The position numbers and the translations under genes were made by a program. A stretch of DNA of 13,144 bases, from the NCBI GenBank assembly GCA_025350445.1, contig JANXXV010000728.1, positions 1-13,144 on the forward strand, given 5' to 3'. Below are positions 5,702-13,144 of the stretch, piece after piece. The notes beneath the pieces are model-generated. The model had not been told where the DNA came from. It was given only the letters and a program-made list of their open reading frames with translations, and did no database searches. The first letter of the stretch is position 1. Every line of letters begins with the position of its first letter. Source of the DNA: Bryobacteraceae bacterium (GTDB lineage Bacteria > Acidobacteriota > Terriglobia > Bryobacterales > Bryobacteraceae).

Positions 5702-6572
5702 GTATTTCTTCGCGCGCAGCCAGATAGCTCTTTACGGCGTCGGCCATTGACGGCATGGGCGCAATGCCGGCCAGTTCCAACTTTCCATTCGATAGCGCGG
5801 AGAACTTCGGCCTGCGGGCAACGGTGCGGTACTCCCGCTCATTGGTGGGCCGCAGTTCGGGAGTGAGACCCGCGCCGGCGAAGATCAACTTCGCGTATGC
5901 AAACCACGAAATGGGCACTCCGCCTCCGATGTGAAATACGCCGGAGTGATTGTGCTCTACCAGGTCGGCCGTGCGTGCAGCCAGCGCGGGGGCGTAAGTT
6001 GGCGATGCCGCGTGGTCTTCCACCACGCGGATGGGCTGCCCGGATTTGGCCAGGCGGAGCATCACCTCAACGAAATTTCCGCGATTGGTCCGGCAACCGG
6101 CGGGGCCGAAAACGCCCGAGGTCCTGACAATCAGCGGGCTTTCGAGATAGGCCTGCGCGTAGAGTTCCCCGGCCAGCTTCGATACCGCATAGGCGCCCTG
6201 AGGATGGGTCTGATCCTCCTCTGTATAAGGGCGTCCAGCGGTGCCGTCAAAAACATAGTCGGTGGAAAAATGGACGAAGCGGGCATCTATCTGGCGGCAG
6301 GCTACGGCCATATTGCGAACCGCGAGAGCGTTCCCGGCGAAGGCCGCCGCGGGTTCATTCTCGGCCACGTCCACCTGGTTGTAAGCCGCCGCGTTCAGAA
6401 CGATGGCGGGATCGATGTCGGCCAGCGTCTGTTCCACCCTGGCGGCGTCGGTCACATCGACCGCGAATCGGTCGAATCCGGTTACCTGATAGCCGCGCTG
6501 CGTAAACTCCCTCACCAGTTCCGTTCCCAACTGGCCGCCTCTTCCGAATACTACGACGCCACGATTAGACAT
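5685..6572 (-). CDS. rfbD: dTDP-4-dehydrorhamnose reductase
   Basis: RmlD/RfbD carries out the last step of dTDP-L-rhamnose synthesis, reducing dTDP-4-keto-rhamnose with NAD(P)H; the product feeds O-antigen and other envelope glycans. The 295-residue length is normal. It has a Rossmann-fold nucleotide site GRGGQLG at 10-16, the STDYVFDG block at 103-110, and the SDR catalytic pair Tyr128-x3-Lys132 (YAVSK). The substrate region EDHAASPTYAPALA is typical. The other genes of the pathway (rmlA, rmlB, rmlC) are not in this window, so it is an isolated member here. It converges on the VWFA gene with overlapping ends and is divergent from hom with 51 bases between. No good ribosome site precedes the ATG. 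Confidence 0.9.
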   Translation of the reverse strand: MSNRGVVVFGRGGQLGTELVREFTQRGYQVTGFDRFAVDVTDAARVEQTLADIDPAIVLNAAAYNQVDVAENEPAAAFAGNALAVRNMAVACRQIDARFVHFSTDYVFDGTAGRPYTEEDQTHPQGAYAVSKLAGELYAQAYLESPLIVRTSGVFGPAGCRTNRGNFVEVMLRLAKSGQPIRVVEDHAASPTYAPALAARTADLVEHNHSGVFHIGGGVPISWFAYAKLIFAGAGLTPELRPTNEREYRTVARRPKFSALSNGKLELAGIAPMPSMADAVKSYLAAREEILSGTR

Positions 6573-6623
6573 TCATGGGCAAGGATACCAGCAATTTTCG
6601 GCCGGATGCCATAATGACTGGAT

Positions 6624-7928
6624 ATGCAGCAAGTGAATGTGGGCATTGTCGGGCTCGGCAATGTGGGTACGGGCACGCTGGCGGTGCTGACGGAAAACGC
6701 GGCGCAGATTTCGCTGAAGCTGGGTTTTGATCTGTGCGTGTCGGCCGTTTGCAGTAGGAGTGTGGAGACCAAACAACTGCCGCCTTCACTAAGCGGCGTC
6801 TTCCGGACGACCGATTGGCGCGAGTTGGTGGCGCGCCAGGATGTGGACATCGTGGCCGAACTGGTGGGCGGCACCGCCGTCGCGCAGGAGATTGTGAATG
6901 AGGCCATCGCGCGAAAGAAATCAGTAGTTACGGCGAACAAGGAATTGATGGCTGCCTCGGGCTCGGAAATCTGGGACCGCGCGATCGCGGCGGGTATCAA
7001 CCTGGCCATGGAAGCGAGCGTGGCGGGCGGTATCCCGATCCATGCGGTACTGCGTGAAGGAATCTCAGGCGACCGCATCACCGCGCTCTACGGCATCCTG
7101 AACGGCACCTCCAATTTCATCCTGACGGAAGTGGAGAAGAGCGGCGCGGCCTTCGACGATGTGCTGGCTGAGGCGCAGCGGTTGGGTTACGCCGAGGCCG
7201 ACCCCAGCGCCGACGTGGATGGTTACGACGCACGTTCGAAGCTAGCCATTCTTGCCGCGCTCGCGTTTGGCGAAAAGATCACGCCTTCCGATATTTATAC
7301 GTCGGGCATTCGCCGCATCTCGCCGATGGATTTCCAGTATGCGCACCGGCTTGGGCATACGATTCGTCTGCTGTGCGCGGCGCGGCAAACTCCCGATGGT
7401 TTGATTCTTTCCGTGCGGCCGTCTCTGATTCCGCTGTCGACCATTCTTGCCAGTGTGCAGGGTGCTTACAACGCCGTATGGGTGCGCGGCCATTTTGGCG
7501 AAGATACGTTTTATTATGGGCGCGGCGCCGGCCCGAATCCCACAGGCGTTGCGGTGGTGAGCGACCTGATGCGTGTCGCGAGAGAGATCCGCTCGGGGAG
7601 TCCGGATCGCGTCTCGCCGTTCGCGCATCCGCGTCTGGGCGAATACCAGCCGATCCCGGTGACATTGCAGAAGAGCGCTTACTATTTGCGGTTCCTGGTG
7701 AATGACCGGCCGGGCATTATCGCGTCGCTCTCGGCCATTTTGGCGGCTAAGAACATCAGTCTGGATGCGGTGCTGCAGTTGCCGTCGGCGTCGAAGCAGT
7801 CCCTGCCGTTTGTGATCACGGTGGAGCCAACGTCGGAACAGGCAATCCGGGAGGCGGTGGCGGAGATGAGCGCACTGGACTTCCTGACCGAAGCTCCGTT
7901 AGCATTACCGATGGAGAAAGCCCTATGA
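6624..7928 (+). CDS. hom: Homoserine dehydrogenase with C-terminal ACT domain
   Basis: The enzyme reduces aspartate semialdehyde to homoserine, the branch point to threonine, methionine and isoleucine. The 434-residue length matches monofunctional bacterial forms. The NAD(P) site GLGNVG is at 10-15, the TANKELM motif at 103-109 has Lys106, the NGTSNFILT motif lies at 160-168, and ADPSADVDGYDARSK ends with Lys206, the expected catalytic lysine. The final part (about 350-425) has the ACT pattern YYLRFLVNDRPGIIASLSAIL followed by FVITVEPT, which in this family usually binds threonine for feedback control. The start ATG has no obvious Shine-Dalgarno site. The stop overlaps the next gene as ATGA, so the two are translationally coupled. 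Confidence 0.95.
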   Translation: MQQVNVGIVGLGNVGTGTLAVLTENAAQISLKLGFDLCVSAVCSRSVETKQLPPSLSGVFRTTDWRELVARQDVDIVAELVGGTAVAQEIVNEAIARKKSVVTANKELMAASGSEIWDRAIAAGINLAMEASVAGGIPIHAVLREGISGDRITALYGILNGTSNFILTEVEKSGAAFDDVLAEAQRLGYAEADPSADVDGYDARSKLAILAALAFGEKITPSDIYTSGIRRISPMDFQYAHRLGHTIRLLCAARQTPDGLILSVRPSLIPLSTILASVQGAYNAVWVRGHFGEDTFYYGRGAGPNPTGVAVVSDLMRVAREIRSGSPDRVSPFAHPRLGEYQPIPVTLQKSAYYLRFLVNDRPGIIASLSAILAAKNISLDAVLQLPSASKQSLPFVITVEPTSEQAIREAVAEMSALDFLTEAPLALPMEKAL

Positions 7929-8584
7929 AGTATTGCCTGATCCTGCTGTGCTGTGGCCTTTCGGCGCAAGTGGCCGAGAAGGCGAATGAAGGTTACAAGA
8001 CTCCCGAGGCGCGGGCGCGGGTGGGTTCTACGCTGGCGGCAGCGGACCGGGATGCGCGTCAGAAGCCGAAGGAACTGGTGGCGGCGATGGGGTTGAAGCC
8101 GGGAATGTCGGTGGCCGATGTGGGCACCGGCGTCGGCTACATGCTGCCGTTTTTAAGCGAGGCGGTAGGGGCCGGCGGCAAGGTGACGGCGCAGGATATT
8201 TTCCCGGACTTCCTGGACAAAGCGCGGCAGCGCGCGGCTTCCGAGAAGTTGACGAATGTGTGGTTCGTGTTGGGTAGCACCGACGATCCGAAGCTTCCTG
8301 ACAATTCGCTGGATGCGATCCTGATGCTGGACGTGTACCATCACATCGACTATCCGGCGAAGGTGCTGGAAAATCTGCGGAAGGCGCTGAAGCCGGATGG
8401 GCATTTGGTGATTGTGGAGTACCACAAGAATGAAACGGCCATGCCTAACGGGCGCGCGCTGGAGCATATCCGGTTGGGTGAGGAAGATGCGGAGCGCGAG
8501 ATCGAATTGAACGGCTTCCGGTTATTGTCGCACCATGACCATGTGGCGAAAGTGCAGTGGATGGGGATCTTCGCGAAAAAGTGA
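7925..8584 (+). CDS. Class I SAM-dependent methyltransferase with signal-peptide-like N-terminus
   Basis: The 219-residue protein has the methyltransferase core: motif I VADVGTGVGY (63-72) binds S-adenosylmethionine, an acidic residue follows in VTAQDIFPDF, and a later LDAILMLDVYHHIDYP and LRKALKPDGHLVIVEYHK give the rest of the fold, resembling UbiE/Methyltransf_11-type enzymes. The first 15 residues (MKYCLILLCCGLSAQ) look like a short signal peptide, so the enzyme may be exported, an odd place for a SAM-dependent enzyme. The substrate is unknown. GGAG at 7913-7916, 8 bases before the ATG, supports the start. It overlaps hom by four bases (ATGA); whether this coupling is functional or only positional is open. 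Confidence 0.8.
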   Translation: MKYCLILLCCGLSAQVAEKANEGYKTPEARARVGSTLAAADRDARQKPKELVAAMGLKPGMSVADVGTGVGYMLPFLSEAVGAGGKVTAQDIFPDFLDKARQRAASEKLTNVWFVLGSTDDPKLPDNSLDAILMLDVYHHIDYPAKVLENLRKALKPDGHLVIVEYHKNETAMPNGRALEHIRLGEEDAEREIELNGFRLLSHHDHVAKVQWMGIFAKK

Positions 8585-8610
8585 AAAAGTGAAATCGGGG
8601 AAGCGGGCGT

Positions 8611-8618
8611 GTTACTAT
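8611..8618 (+). promoter_or_regulatory. Possible extended -10 promoter of tRNA-Ser
   Basis: The sequence TGT-TACTAT fits the extended -10 form TGnTAnnAT, about 27 bases before the mature tRNA. No clear -35 box lies 17 bases upstream. Confidence 0.3.
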
Positions 8619-8644
8619 CGCTAGAGTAATCCTTCCACGAGAAC

Positions 8645-8741
<97 letters not shown>

Positions 8742-8742
<1 letters not shown>

Positions 8743-8755
8743 GCAACGAGTTGCA
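8742..8755. repeat. Inverted repeat at the left islet junction
   Basis: TGCAAC-GA-GTTGCA is a perfect 6-bp inverted repeat that starts on the last base of the 19-bp repeat. It might be a recombinase or excisionase site, or a small hairpin in the tRNA trailer; there is no T-run for a terminator. Confidence 0.4.
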
Positions 8756-8870
8756 AACCTTGTTGAAACCTGTCGAGTTTCCAGTATTGAGTTGAGCATC
8801 GTATGGTGCAGCAAGGCCAAATGGTTGGCTCACATTAGTTGCCGGAGCTGGCGTCACAGGCTGTTTGCAT

Positions 8871-8900
8871 CTTGAGTTGCCAACCGCTCAAGCTTAAGCT
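8871..8900. promoter_or_regulatory. Overlapping palindromes just before the islet gene
   Basis: CTTGAG (8871-8876) / CTCAAG (8887-8892) form an inverted repeat, and AGCTTAAGCT (8891-8900) is a perfect 10-bp palindrome ending five bases before the ATG at 8906. No Shine-Dalgarno sequence is seen. It may be an operator or an RNA hairpin limiting translation; no evidence decides between them. Confidence 0.35.
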
Positions 8901-8905
8901 GAACT

Positions 8906-9550
8906 ATGGATGCCCCAAACTGGAATCTTCCCAATCAAGAACGAGGTCCTTTGGTCGCGCAGATGTACATTCATCTCGCTCGAGCCATCGACCGGCATCG
9001 AACACGCTTGCTTTACGAAAGAAGAAGCGGGGATCTGATGGAGATTGCGTGGCTGGCTCGAAATCTGTTAGAGCTCAAGATATGGGTGGAGTACTGTTCA
9101 TTGTCGATAATCAACACGCTGGAATTTCATGAGGATGCTATTCGGGACCTTGTCGATATGGATGTGAAAATCGGCGGTCTCGACAAACAGACTGCCGATG
9201 AACTTGAGGCGGCGAAAGCCTTCTTGTGCGGCAAAAGACTGTCGAAAAAATATAAGAAAGTCGAAGATGCCGCACAAGATACCAATCTCAAACCTTTTTA
9301 CGATAACTACTGCAAAATATTATCCAAGTTCGTGCATCCGACGGCCCTCTCCCTTACATTTCCTGAGGGCGGCGAAGAAGTGGTTCGAGCGGAATTTGTC
9401 AAGGTTGGAAAGCAACTTGCCGCTGAAGCACTCGAGAAGTTGGATACATCGTGCGTTGGCGAGTTGTATCTAAAGTACCTGCCAACCATGCAGAAGTTAG
9501 CCCAATCGCATCCGGGAAACGATTTCTTTTTAGGTCTGCATAAACCCTAA
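8906..9550 (+). CDS. Islet cargo protein of unknown function, DUF5677/HEPN-like helical protein
   Basis: The 214-residue protein is predicted to be soluble and mostly helical, with no signal peptide or clear membrane segment. The helix ARNLLELKIWVEYC (51-64) and the segment YCKILSKFVHPTALSL (135-150, His144) recall DUF5677-type proteins, which have conserved R..L.E and S..H patterns and are often carried on accessory DNA. An R-x4-H at Arg26-His31 fits the HEPN RNase motif, but it lies near the N-terminus, where HEPN proteins do not usually have it, so it may be chance. The gene is Lys-rich and AT-richer than its neighbours, in line with transfer. It is the only gene between the tRNA-Ser repeats; a defence or toxin-like role is a reasonable guess but not shown. 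Confidence 0.75.
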   Translation: MDAPNWNLPNQERGPLVAQMYIHLARAIDRHRTRLLYERRSGDLMEIAWLARNLLELKIWVEYCSLSIINTLEFHEDAIRDLVDMDVKIGGLDKQTADELEAAKAFLCGKRLSKKYKKVEDAAQDTNLKPFYDNYCKILSKFVHPTALSLTFPEGGEEVVRAEFVKVGKQLAAEALEKLDTSCVGELYLKYLPTMQKLAQSHPGNDFFLGLHKP

Positions 9551-9625
9551 CTAAGTTTCTGACGACGGAGGTGCTGCCTAACCCGGCCAACAGTTCTCGA
9601 GTTGTCAGTCGAAACCTACTTCGTC

Positions 9626-9643
9626 GGCCTGCGGAGGCCTCCG
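9626..9643. other. GC-rich palindromes near the right islet end
   Basis: GGCCT-GCGG-AGGCC (9626-9639) is a 5-bp hairpin with a four-base loop, and CGGAGGCCTCCG (9632-9643) is a perfect 12-bp palindrome overlapping it. The two folds exclude each other. They lie 76 bases after the cargo gene and 17 before the right repeat. This could be a terminator-like stem or a protein-binding site of the recombination end. Confidence 0.45.
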
Positions 9644-9659
9644 TTGCTGCCCTGCCTTT

Positions 9660-9678
9660 CCCCCTCTCCGCCAGAAAT
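9660..9678 (+). repeat. Right 19-bp direct repeat (attR-like)
   Basis: Identical to 8724-8742. No T loop or other tRNA part precedes it, so this is only the copied 3' end and not a second tRNA. Confidence 0.85.
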
Positions 9679-9689
9679 CAAAATCTCGA

Positions 9690-9953
9690 TCAACTGCCCG
9701 GGTCCAACTTCCACATCTCTTCCAGCAAAAATCTTTCGCTCCGGTCCATGGCGGCGCGGTGTGCGTCGGTAATCAACGCGTGCAGTGCCAACTCGCTTCG
9801 CTCGGCGGAGATGTTCTGATTCGCGACGAGTTCGCCGTATATTTGAAACACTTCACCGACAAGCGTTTTCTCTTCCAAAGTCAGCTTGGAAATCGCCCTC
9901 TCCATCGCGGCCTGCACTTGCGGGTCTTCTGGATTTGGCGGGATGAACCACAT
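9690..9953 (-). CDS. Small conserved-looking protein at the end of the DUF1501 operon
   Basis: I do not recognise this 87-residue protein. It begins MWFIPPNPEDPQVQ and then is helical and acidic throughout (for example KLTLEEKTLVGEVFQIYGELV and ERFLLEEMWKLDPGS), with no signal peptide or membrane segment. Its ATG comes one base after the DUF1501 stop, so translation is probably coupled to that gene. Its stop is 11 bases from the right repeat of the tRNA-Ser islet, so its transcript runs antisense into the islet. The tight coupling is the best argument that it is a real gene. Confidence 0.6.
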   Translation of the reverse strand: MWFIPPNPEDPQVQAAMERAISKLTLEEKTLVGEVFQIYGELVANQNISAERSELALHALITDAHRAAMDRSERFLLEEMWKLDPGS

Positions 9954-9954
9954 T

Positions 9955-11361
9955 TCAGGCTAGTAGTTTATCAATCACCTTACCGCCTACGTCCGTCAAC
10001 CGGAAATTCCGGCCTTGGAATTTGAAAGTCAGCTTCGTATGGTCCAGCCCCAGCTGATGCAGCAGCGTCGCCTGAATGTCATGCACATGAATCGGATCGG
10101 TGGACGAGAAGCCCAGCTCATCCGTGCCGCCCACCACCGTACCAGGGCGGACGCCCCCGCCGGCCATGAAGAACGTATAAGCGTCAATGTGGTGGTTGCG
10201 CCCAATCTTTGTGGTCTTGTCCCGCGTTTCACCCATCGGCGTACGGCCGAATTCGCCACCCCAGATGACCAGGGTCTGGTCCAAAAGATTGCGCTCCTTC
10301 AAATCCTTGATCAGCGCCGCGGTCGGGCGGTCGATCTCCCGGCATACGTTGTCCAACGGCTGGCCAAGGTCTGCGTGATGGTCCCAATCGGTGTGGTAGA
10401 GCTGTACGAAGCGGACGCCGCGCTCCACTAAACGCCGTGCGAGCAGGCAGTTATTGGCATAAGAACTCTTGCCGGGTTCGGCGCCGTACATCTGCAGCGT
10501 CTTGCGGCTTTCTTTGCCAAAGTCGATCAGCTCGGGGCCACTGGTTTGCATGCGGTAGGCCATTTCATAGGCGCTGATGCGGGTGGCAATTTCCGGATCG
10601 CCCGTCTCCGCCAGCTTACTCAGATTCAGGTCGCGGATGGTTTCAAGCGACTGCATCTGGGTGTTGTCCGTAACGCCGAGCGGGCTGGAGAGATCGAGAA
10701 TGGGGTCGCCGCCGGAACGGAAGGGGACGCCCTGATAGCCGGTCGGAAGGAAGCCGCTGCCCCAGAGCGCAGCGCCGCCGCGCGGGCCGCGCGGACCGGA
10801 TTGCAGGACCACGAAACCCGGCAGATCTTTCGATTCACTGCCGACGCCGTACGTGACCCATGCGCCGATGCTTGGCCGGCCAAAACGGGTGGACCCGGTG
10901 TTGACGAAGCACTTCGCCGGACCGTGATTGAAATTGTCGGTATTCACGCCCCTGATCATCGCGATGTCATCGGCAACGGAACCGATATGGGGAAGTAGAT
11001 CCGAAAAATAGAGCCCGCTCTTGCCGTGCTGTTTGAACTCGCGCCGGGAACCAAGCAACTTCGGCGGTTCCTTGGCAAAAGTGTCCATGAAAGCGAAGCG
11101 CTTGCCCTTCATCAGCGATTCCGGAACAGCCTTGCCGTCGAACTGTTGCAGCTTCGGCTTGTAGTCGAACAACTCCAACTGGCTGGGGCCGCCGGCCATA
11201 AACAGGTAGATTACGTTCTTAATGCGCGGCGGAAAGTGCGGCTGTTTCGTTGTCTCCGCGCCCATCAAGTTAGCCAGCGCGACGCCGCCCAAGCCTACGG
11301 TACAGCGGCTGAAGAAATGACGCCGCGTTACAAATTGTAGAAGCTCGTCTTCGTGATTCAT
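9955..11361 (-). CDS. Tat-exported DUF1501 protein (sulfatase-like fold)
   Basis: The 468-residue protein has a twin-arginine signal (Arg13-Arg14 in TRRHFFSRC, followed by VGLGGVALANLMGAE). The mature part fits DUF1501, which belongs to the alkaline phosphatase/sulfatase superfamily: an early IYLFMAGGPSQLELFDYKP block, a middle VRFVQLYHTDWDHHADL, and near the end VIWGGEFGRTPMGE with GRNHHIDAYTFFMAGGGVRPG. The substrate is unknown. It is nearly always found with DUF1549/DUF1553 genes, as here. The chosen ATG overlaps the upstream stop by one base (TAATG) and is preceded by GAGGG at 11370-11366; a start at 11418 would sit well inside the previous gene and hide the Tat signal. Confidence 0.9.
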   Translation of the reverse strand: MNHEDELLQFVTRRHFFSRCTVGLGGVALANLMGAETTKQPHFPPRIKNVIYLFMAGGPSQLELFDYKPKLQQFDGKAVPESLMKGKRFAFMDTFAKEPPKLLGSRREFKQHGKSGLYFSDLLPHIGSVADDIAMIRGVNTDNFNHGPAKCFVNTGSTRFGRPSIGAWVTYGVGSESKDLPGFVVLQSGPRGPRGGAALWGSGFLPTGYQGVPFRSGGDPILDLSSPLGVTDNTQMQSLETIRDLNLSKLAETGDPEIATRISAYEMAYRMQTSGPELIDFGKESRKTLQMYGAEPGKSSYANNCLLARRLVERGVRFVQLYHTDWDHHADLGQPLDNVCREIDRPTAALIKDLKERNLLDQTLVIWGGEFGRTPMGETRDKTTKIGRNHHIDAYTFFMAGGGVRPGTVVGGTDELGFSSTDPIHVHDIQATLLHQLGLDHTKLTFKFQGRNFRLTDVGGKVIDKLLA

Positions 11362-13144
11362 TATTCCCTCGTCATGAAATCGTCCAAGTTGAATAACACC
11401 CTGGCGACCGATGTCCACGCCGCCAGTTCTGGAATTGTCTTCGGATCGATGGCGGCTTCTTCGTCCTCGTTCTCGGTGGGCGATGAGTCGAAAACCTGGG
11501 GCTTCATCACCAGCAGGCTGGCGGAGGTGGTGTCGGTGCGAAACTCGTCGCGCTGCAATGCGAGAAATCTGGTCAGGCGTTCGAGCTCCGCCGGTTTCGC
11601 CTTGCGGCCAAGCGTTACCAGAAACGCATAGTTTAAGCGGTCGGTATCAGAGGAGCCGGCTTCGGACTCAATACGCTTTGCCAGCGCACGGCCGAACTCG
11701 ATGTAGGTTTCATCGTTCAGAATCGTCAATGCCTGCAAAGGACTGTTCGATCGCACGCGCCGTGTACAACTGGCGGTGGCATCGGGCGCATCAAACAAAC
11801 CCATTCCCGGATATGGGGCGGATCGATAGAAGAACGTATATAGACCCCGGCGATAGCGGTCTTTGCCAACAGCCACGGGCCATTCCCGCTTCACCTGCGT
11901 TACTGCCATTGCCCCTTCCGGGATGGGCGGATAGACACTGGGGCCCCCCACCACCGGCGTTAGTAAGCCGCTCGAAACCAGTGCTGTATCCCGCAGAATC
12001 TCCGCTTCCAGGCGCATCCGGGTCTGGTGCGCCAGCAGATGATTGTCGGGATCGATCTCTTCCAGGTCCTTGCGATGGCGTGACGACTGGCGGTAGGTGG
12101 CAGAGGTCACGATGAGCTTGTGCATGGCCTTCTGGCTCCAGCCGCGTGCGACGAACTCGGCCGCCAGCCAATCGAGCAATTCCGGATGGGTGGGCTTTGC
12201 GCCCAGCAGGCCGAAATCGTTCTCGGTTTCCACCAGGCCTTTGCCGAAGTACGACTGCCACATGCGATTCACGGTGACGCGAGCCGTAAGGGGGTTCTCC
12301 GCATCCACCAACCACTTGGCCAGTTGCAGACGGTTTCCACTCACAGGCTTTGTAGAAAGTATGGATGGAACACCGGCGGTGACGGGAGCACCGCGCCGCA
12401 GGAAGTCGCCACCTAGGTGGATGTAGGTTTCGCGCGGCGCGGGAAGCTCGCGCATGATCATGGTGGTTGTGATTTTCGGCTCCCGCTTGACCAAGACACG
12501 TAGATTCGCTACACGCTCCTGCAACCCAGGATCTTTGAAACGCGGCGGATCATCGGGGCCAATCGGTTTGGTGGAAAGCTGCTTCACATACTCGGCCAGT
12601 TCGCGGCTCAGCATGGTGCGCTGAATGCGATATGCCTCTACACGGGCACGCTCTTGGGGTGTTGTCAAATCCAGAATCGGCCGGTTGAAATCGTAGCGCT
12701 CCGCTTCGCTGCCGACCTCATCCGTATTGTTGAGAAAGGCAAAGATCTGATAGAACTCGCGCTGGCTGATGGGGTCGAATTTATGATCGTGGCAACGCGC
12801 GCATCCAATGGTGAGGCCTAGAAACGCGGCGCCGGTGGTTGCCACGCGGTCTGCCACAGCTTCTACGCGGTATTGTTCAAAATCGATTCCGCCTTCAAAA
12901 TTGCTGGGCGTGTTGCGGTGGAATCCGGTGGCCACCAATTGGTCCGTGGTTGGATTTGGCAGAAGGTCTCCGGCGATCTGTTCGATCACGAATTGATCGA
13001 ACGGCAGGTCGTGATTCAGCGCGTTGATGACCCAATCGCGATACTTCCAGATCTGCCGCGGGCCGTCGATGGTGTATCCATCGGAGTCCGCGTAACGCGC
13101 TACATCCAGCCAATGCCGTCCCCAGCGTTCGCCGTAATGCTTCG
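11361..13144 (-). CDS. DUF1549/DUF1553 (PSCyt2/PSD1) protein, 5' truncated by window
   Basis: The frame is open to the window edge; 593 residues are visible and the N-terminus is missing. The visible part starts KHYGERWGRHWLDVARYADS, the DUF1549 (PSCyt2) core, with GCARCHDHKFDPI at about 113-125. The DUF1553 (PSD1) domain begins near GNRLQLAKWLVDAENPLTARVTVNRMWQ and ends with NSPLQALTILNDETYIEFGRALAKRI. Such proteins are abundant in Planctomycetes and Solibacter relatives, usually exported, often with an N-terminal cytochrome-c-like domain that would lie outside this window. The biochemical role is not established; a part in breakdown of complex carbohydrate is often suggested. It is the first visible gene of the operon with the DUF1501 gene. 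Confidence 0.92.
   Translation of the reverse strand, partial: KHYGERWGRHWLDVARYADSDGYTIDGPRQIWKYRDWVINALNHDLPFDQFVIEQIAGDLLPNPTTDQLVATGFHRNTPSNFEGGIDFEQYRVEAVADRVATTGAAFLGLTIGCARCHDHKFDPISQREFYQIFAFLNNTDEVGSEAERYDFNRPILDLTTPQERARVEAYRIQRTMLSRELAEYVKQLSTKPIGPDDPPRFKDPGLQERVANLRVLVKREPKITTTMIMRELPAPRETYIHLGGDFLRRGAPVTAGVPSILSTKPVSGNRLQLAKWLVDAENPLTARVTVNRMWQSYFGKGLVETENDFGLLGAKPTHPELLDWLAAEFVARGWSQKAMHKLIVTSATYRQSSRHRKDLEEIDPDNHLLAHQTRMRLEAEILRDTALVSSGLLTPVVGGPSVYPPIPEGAMAVTQVKREWPVAVGKDRYRRGLYTFFYRSAPYPGMGLFDAPDATASCTRRVRSNSPLQALTILNDETYIEFGRALAKRIESEAGSSDTDRLNYAFLVTLGRKAKPAELERLTRFLALQRDEFRTDTTSASLLVMKPQVFDSSPTENEDEEAAIDPKTIPELAAWTSVARVLFNLDDFMTRE
11366..11370 (-). promoter_or_regulatory. 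Ribosome binding site that fixes the DUF1501 start
   Basis: GAGGG on the minus strand, four bases before the ATG at 11361, lies inside the last codons of the DUF1553 gene and supports translational coupling. Confidence 0.6.

Noticed and set aside
9651..9680. A second tRNA-Ser gene at the right repeat
   Set aside because: Only the 3' 19 bases match; there is no T loop, anticodon or 5' acceptor strand before it.
12780..12805. CARCH as evidence of a c-type cytochrome
   Set aside because: This Cys-x2-Cys-His is a conserved part of the DUF1549 domain itself, and heme binding cannot be claimed from it alone.

Overview
The window looks like a chromosomal segment of an Acidobacteriota bacterium, probably from the Solibacter/Bryobacter side of the phylum. 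The main clues are a VWFA-related protein of the type first described in Acidobacteria, a DUF1549/DUF1553-DUF1501 gene pair (common in Planctomycetes and Solibacter-like genomes), a high G+C content, and many exported proteins with short hydrophobic leaders. The taxonomic call is inference from gene content only.

Left part (1-1751): a compact plus-strand cluster of an ECF sigma factor (5' end cut by the window), its ZAS-type membrane anti-sigma factor, an exported DUF3106-like helical repeat protein and a DksA/TraR-type zinc-finger protein. A strongly self-complementary stretch (1761-1824) closes the cluster. It is followed by two tandem minus-strand tRNA-Cys(GCA) genes.

Mobile part (2114-4096): a complete IS1380-family element with 17-bp perfect terminal repeats and a 5-bp target duplication. 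Its transposase is dead: there is a frameshift near the N-terminus, and a 150-bp structured insertion bounded by CTAA (TTAG on the minus strand) brings an in-frame stop. The IS landed in the last codons of an AlkA-type DNA glycosylase gene, so the present stop codon of that gene is supplied by the IS end. The original tail can still be read on the far side of the IS.

Housekeeping part (4086-8734): AlkA-type glycosylase (-), VWFA-domain secreted protein (+), RmlD/RfbD dTDP-4-dehydrorhamnose reductase (-), homoserine dehydrogenase (+) translationally coupled to a methyltransferase with an export-like leader (+), and tRNA-Ser(GCT).

Islet (8724-9678): the last 19 bases spanning the tRNA-Ser 3' end are repeated exactly 936 bp downstream. 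Between the repeats lies an AT-richer single-gene segment without an integrase. This has the form of a tRNA-targeted mini-island and is the strongest candidate for something undescribed in the window.

Right part (9690-13144): a minus-strand operon of a DUF1549/DUF1553 protein (runs off the window), a Tat-exported DUF1501 protein and a small unknown protein, joined by a 1-base overlap and a 1-base gap.
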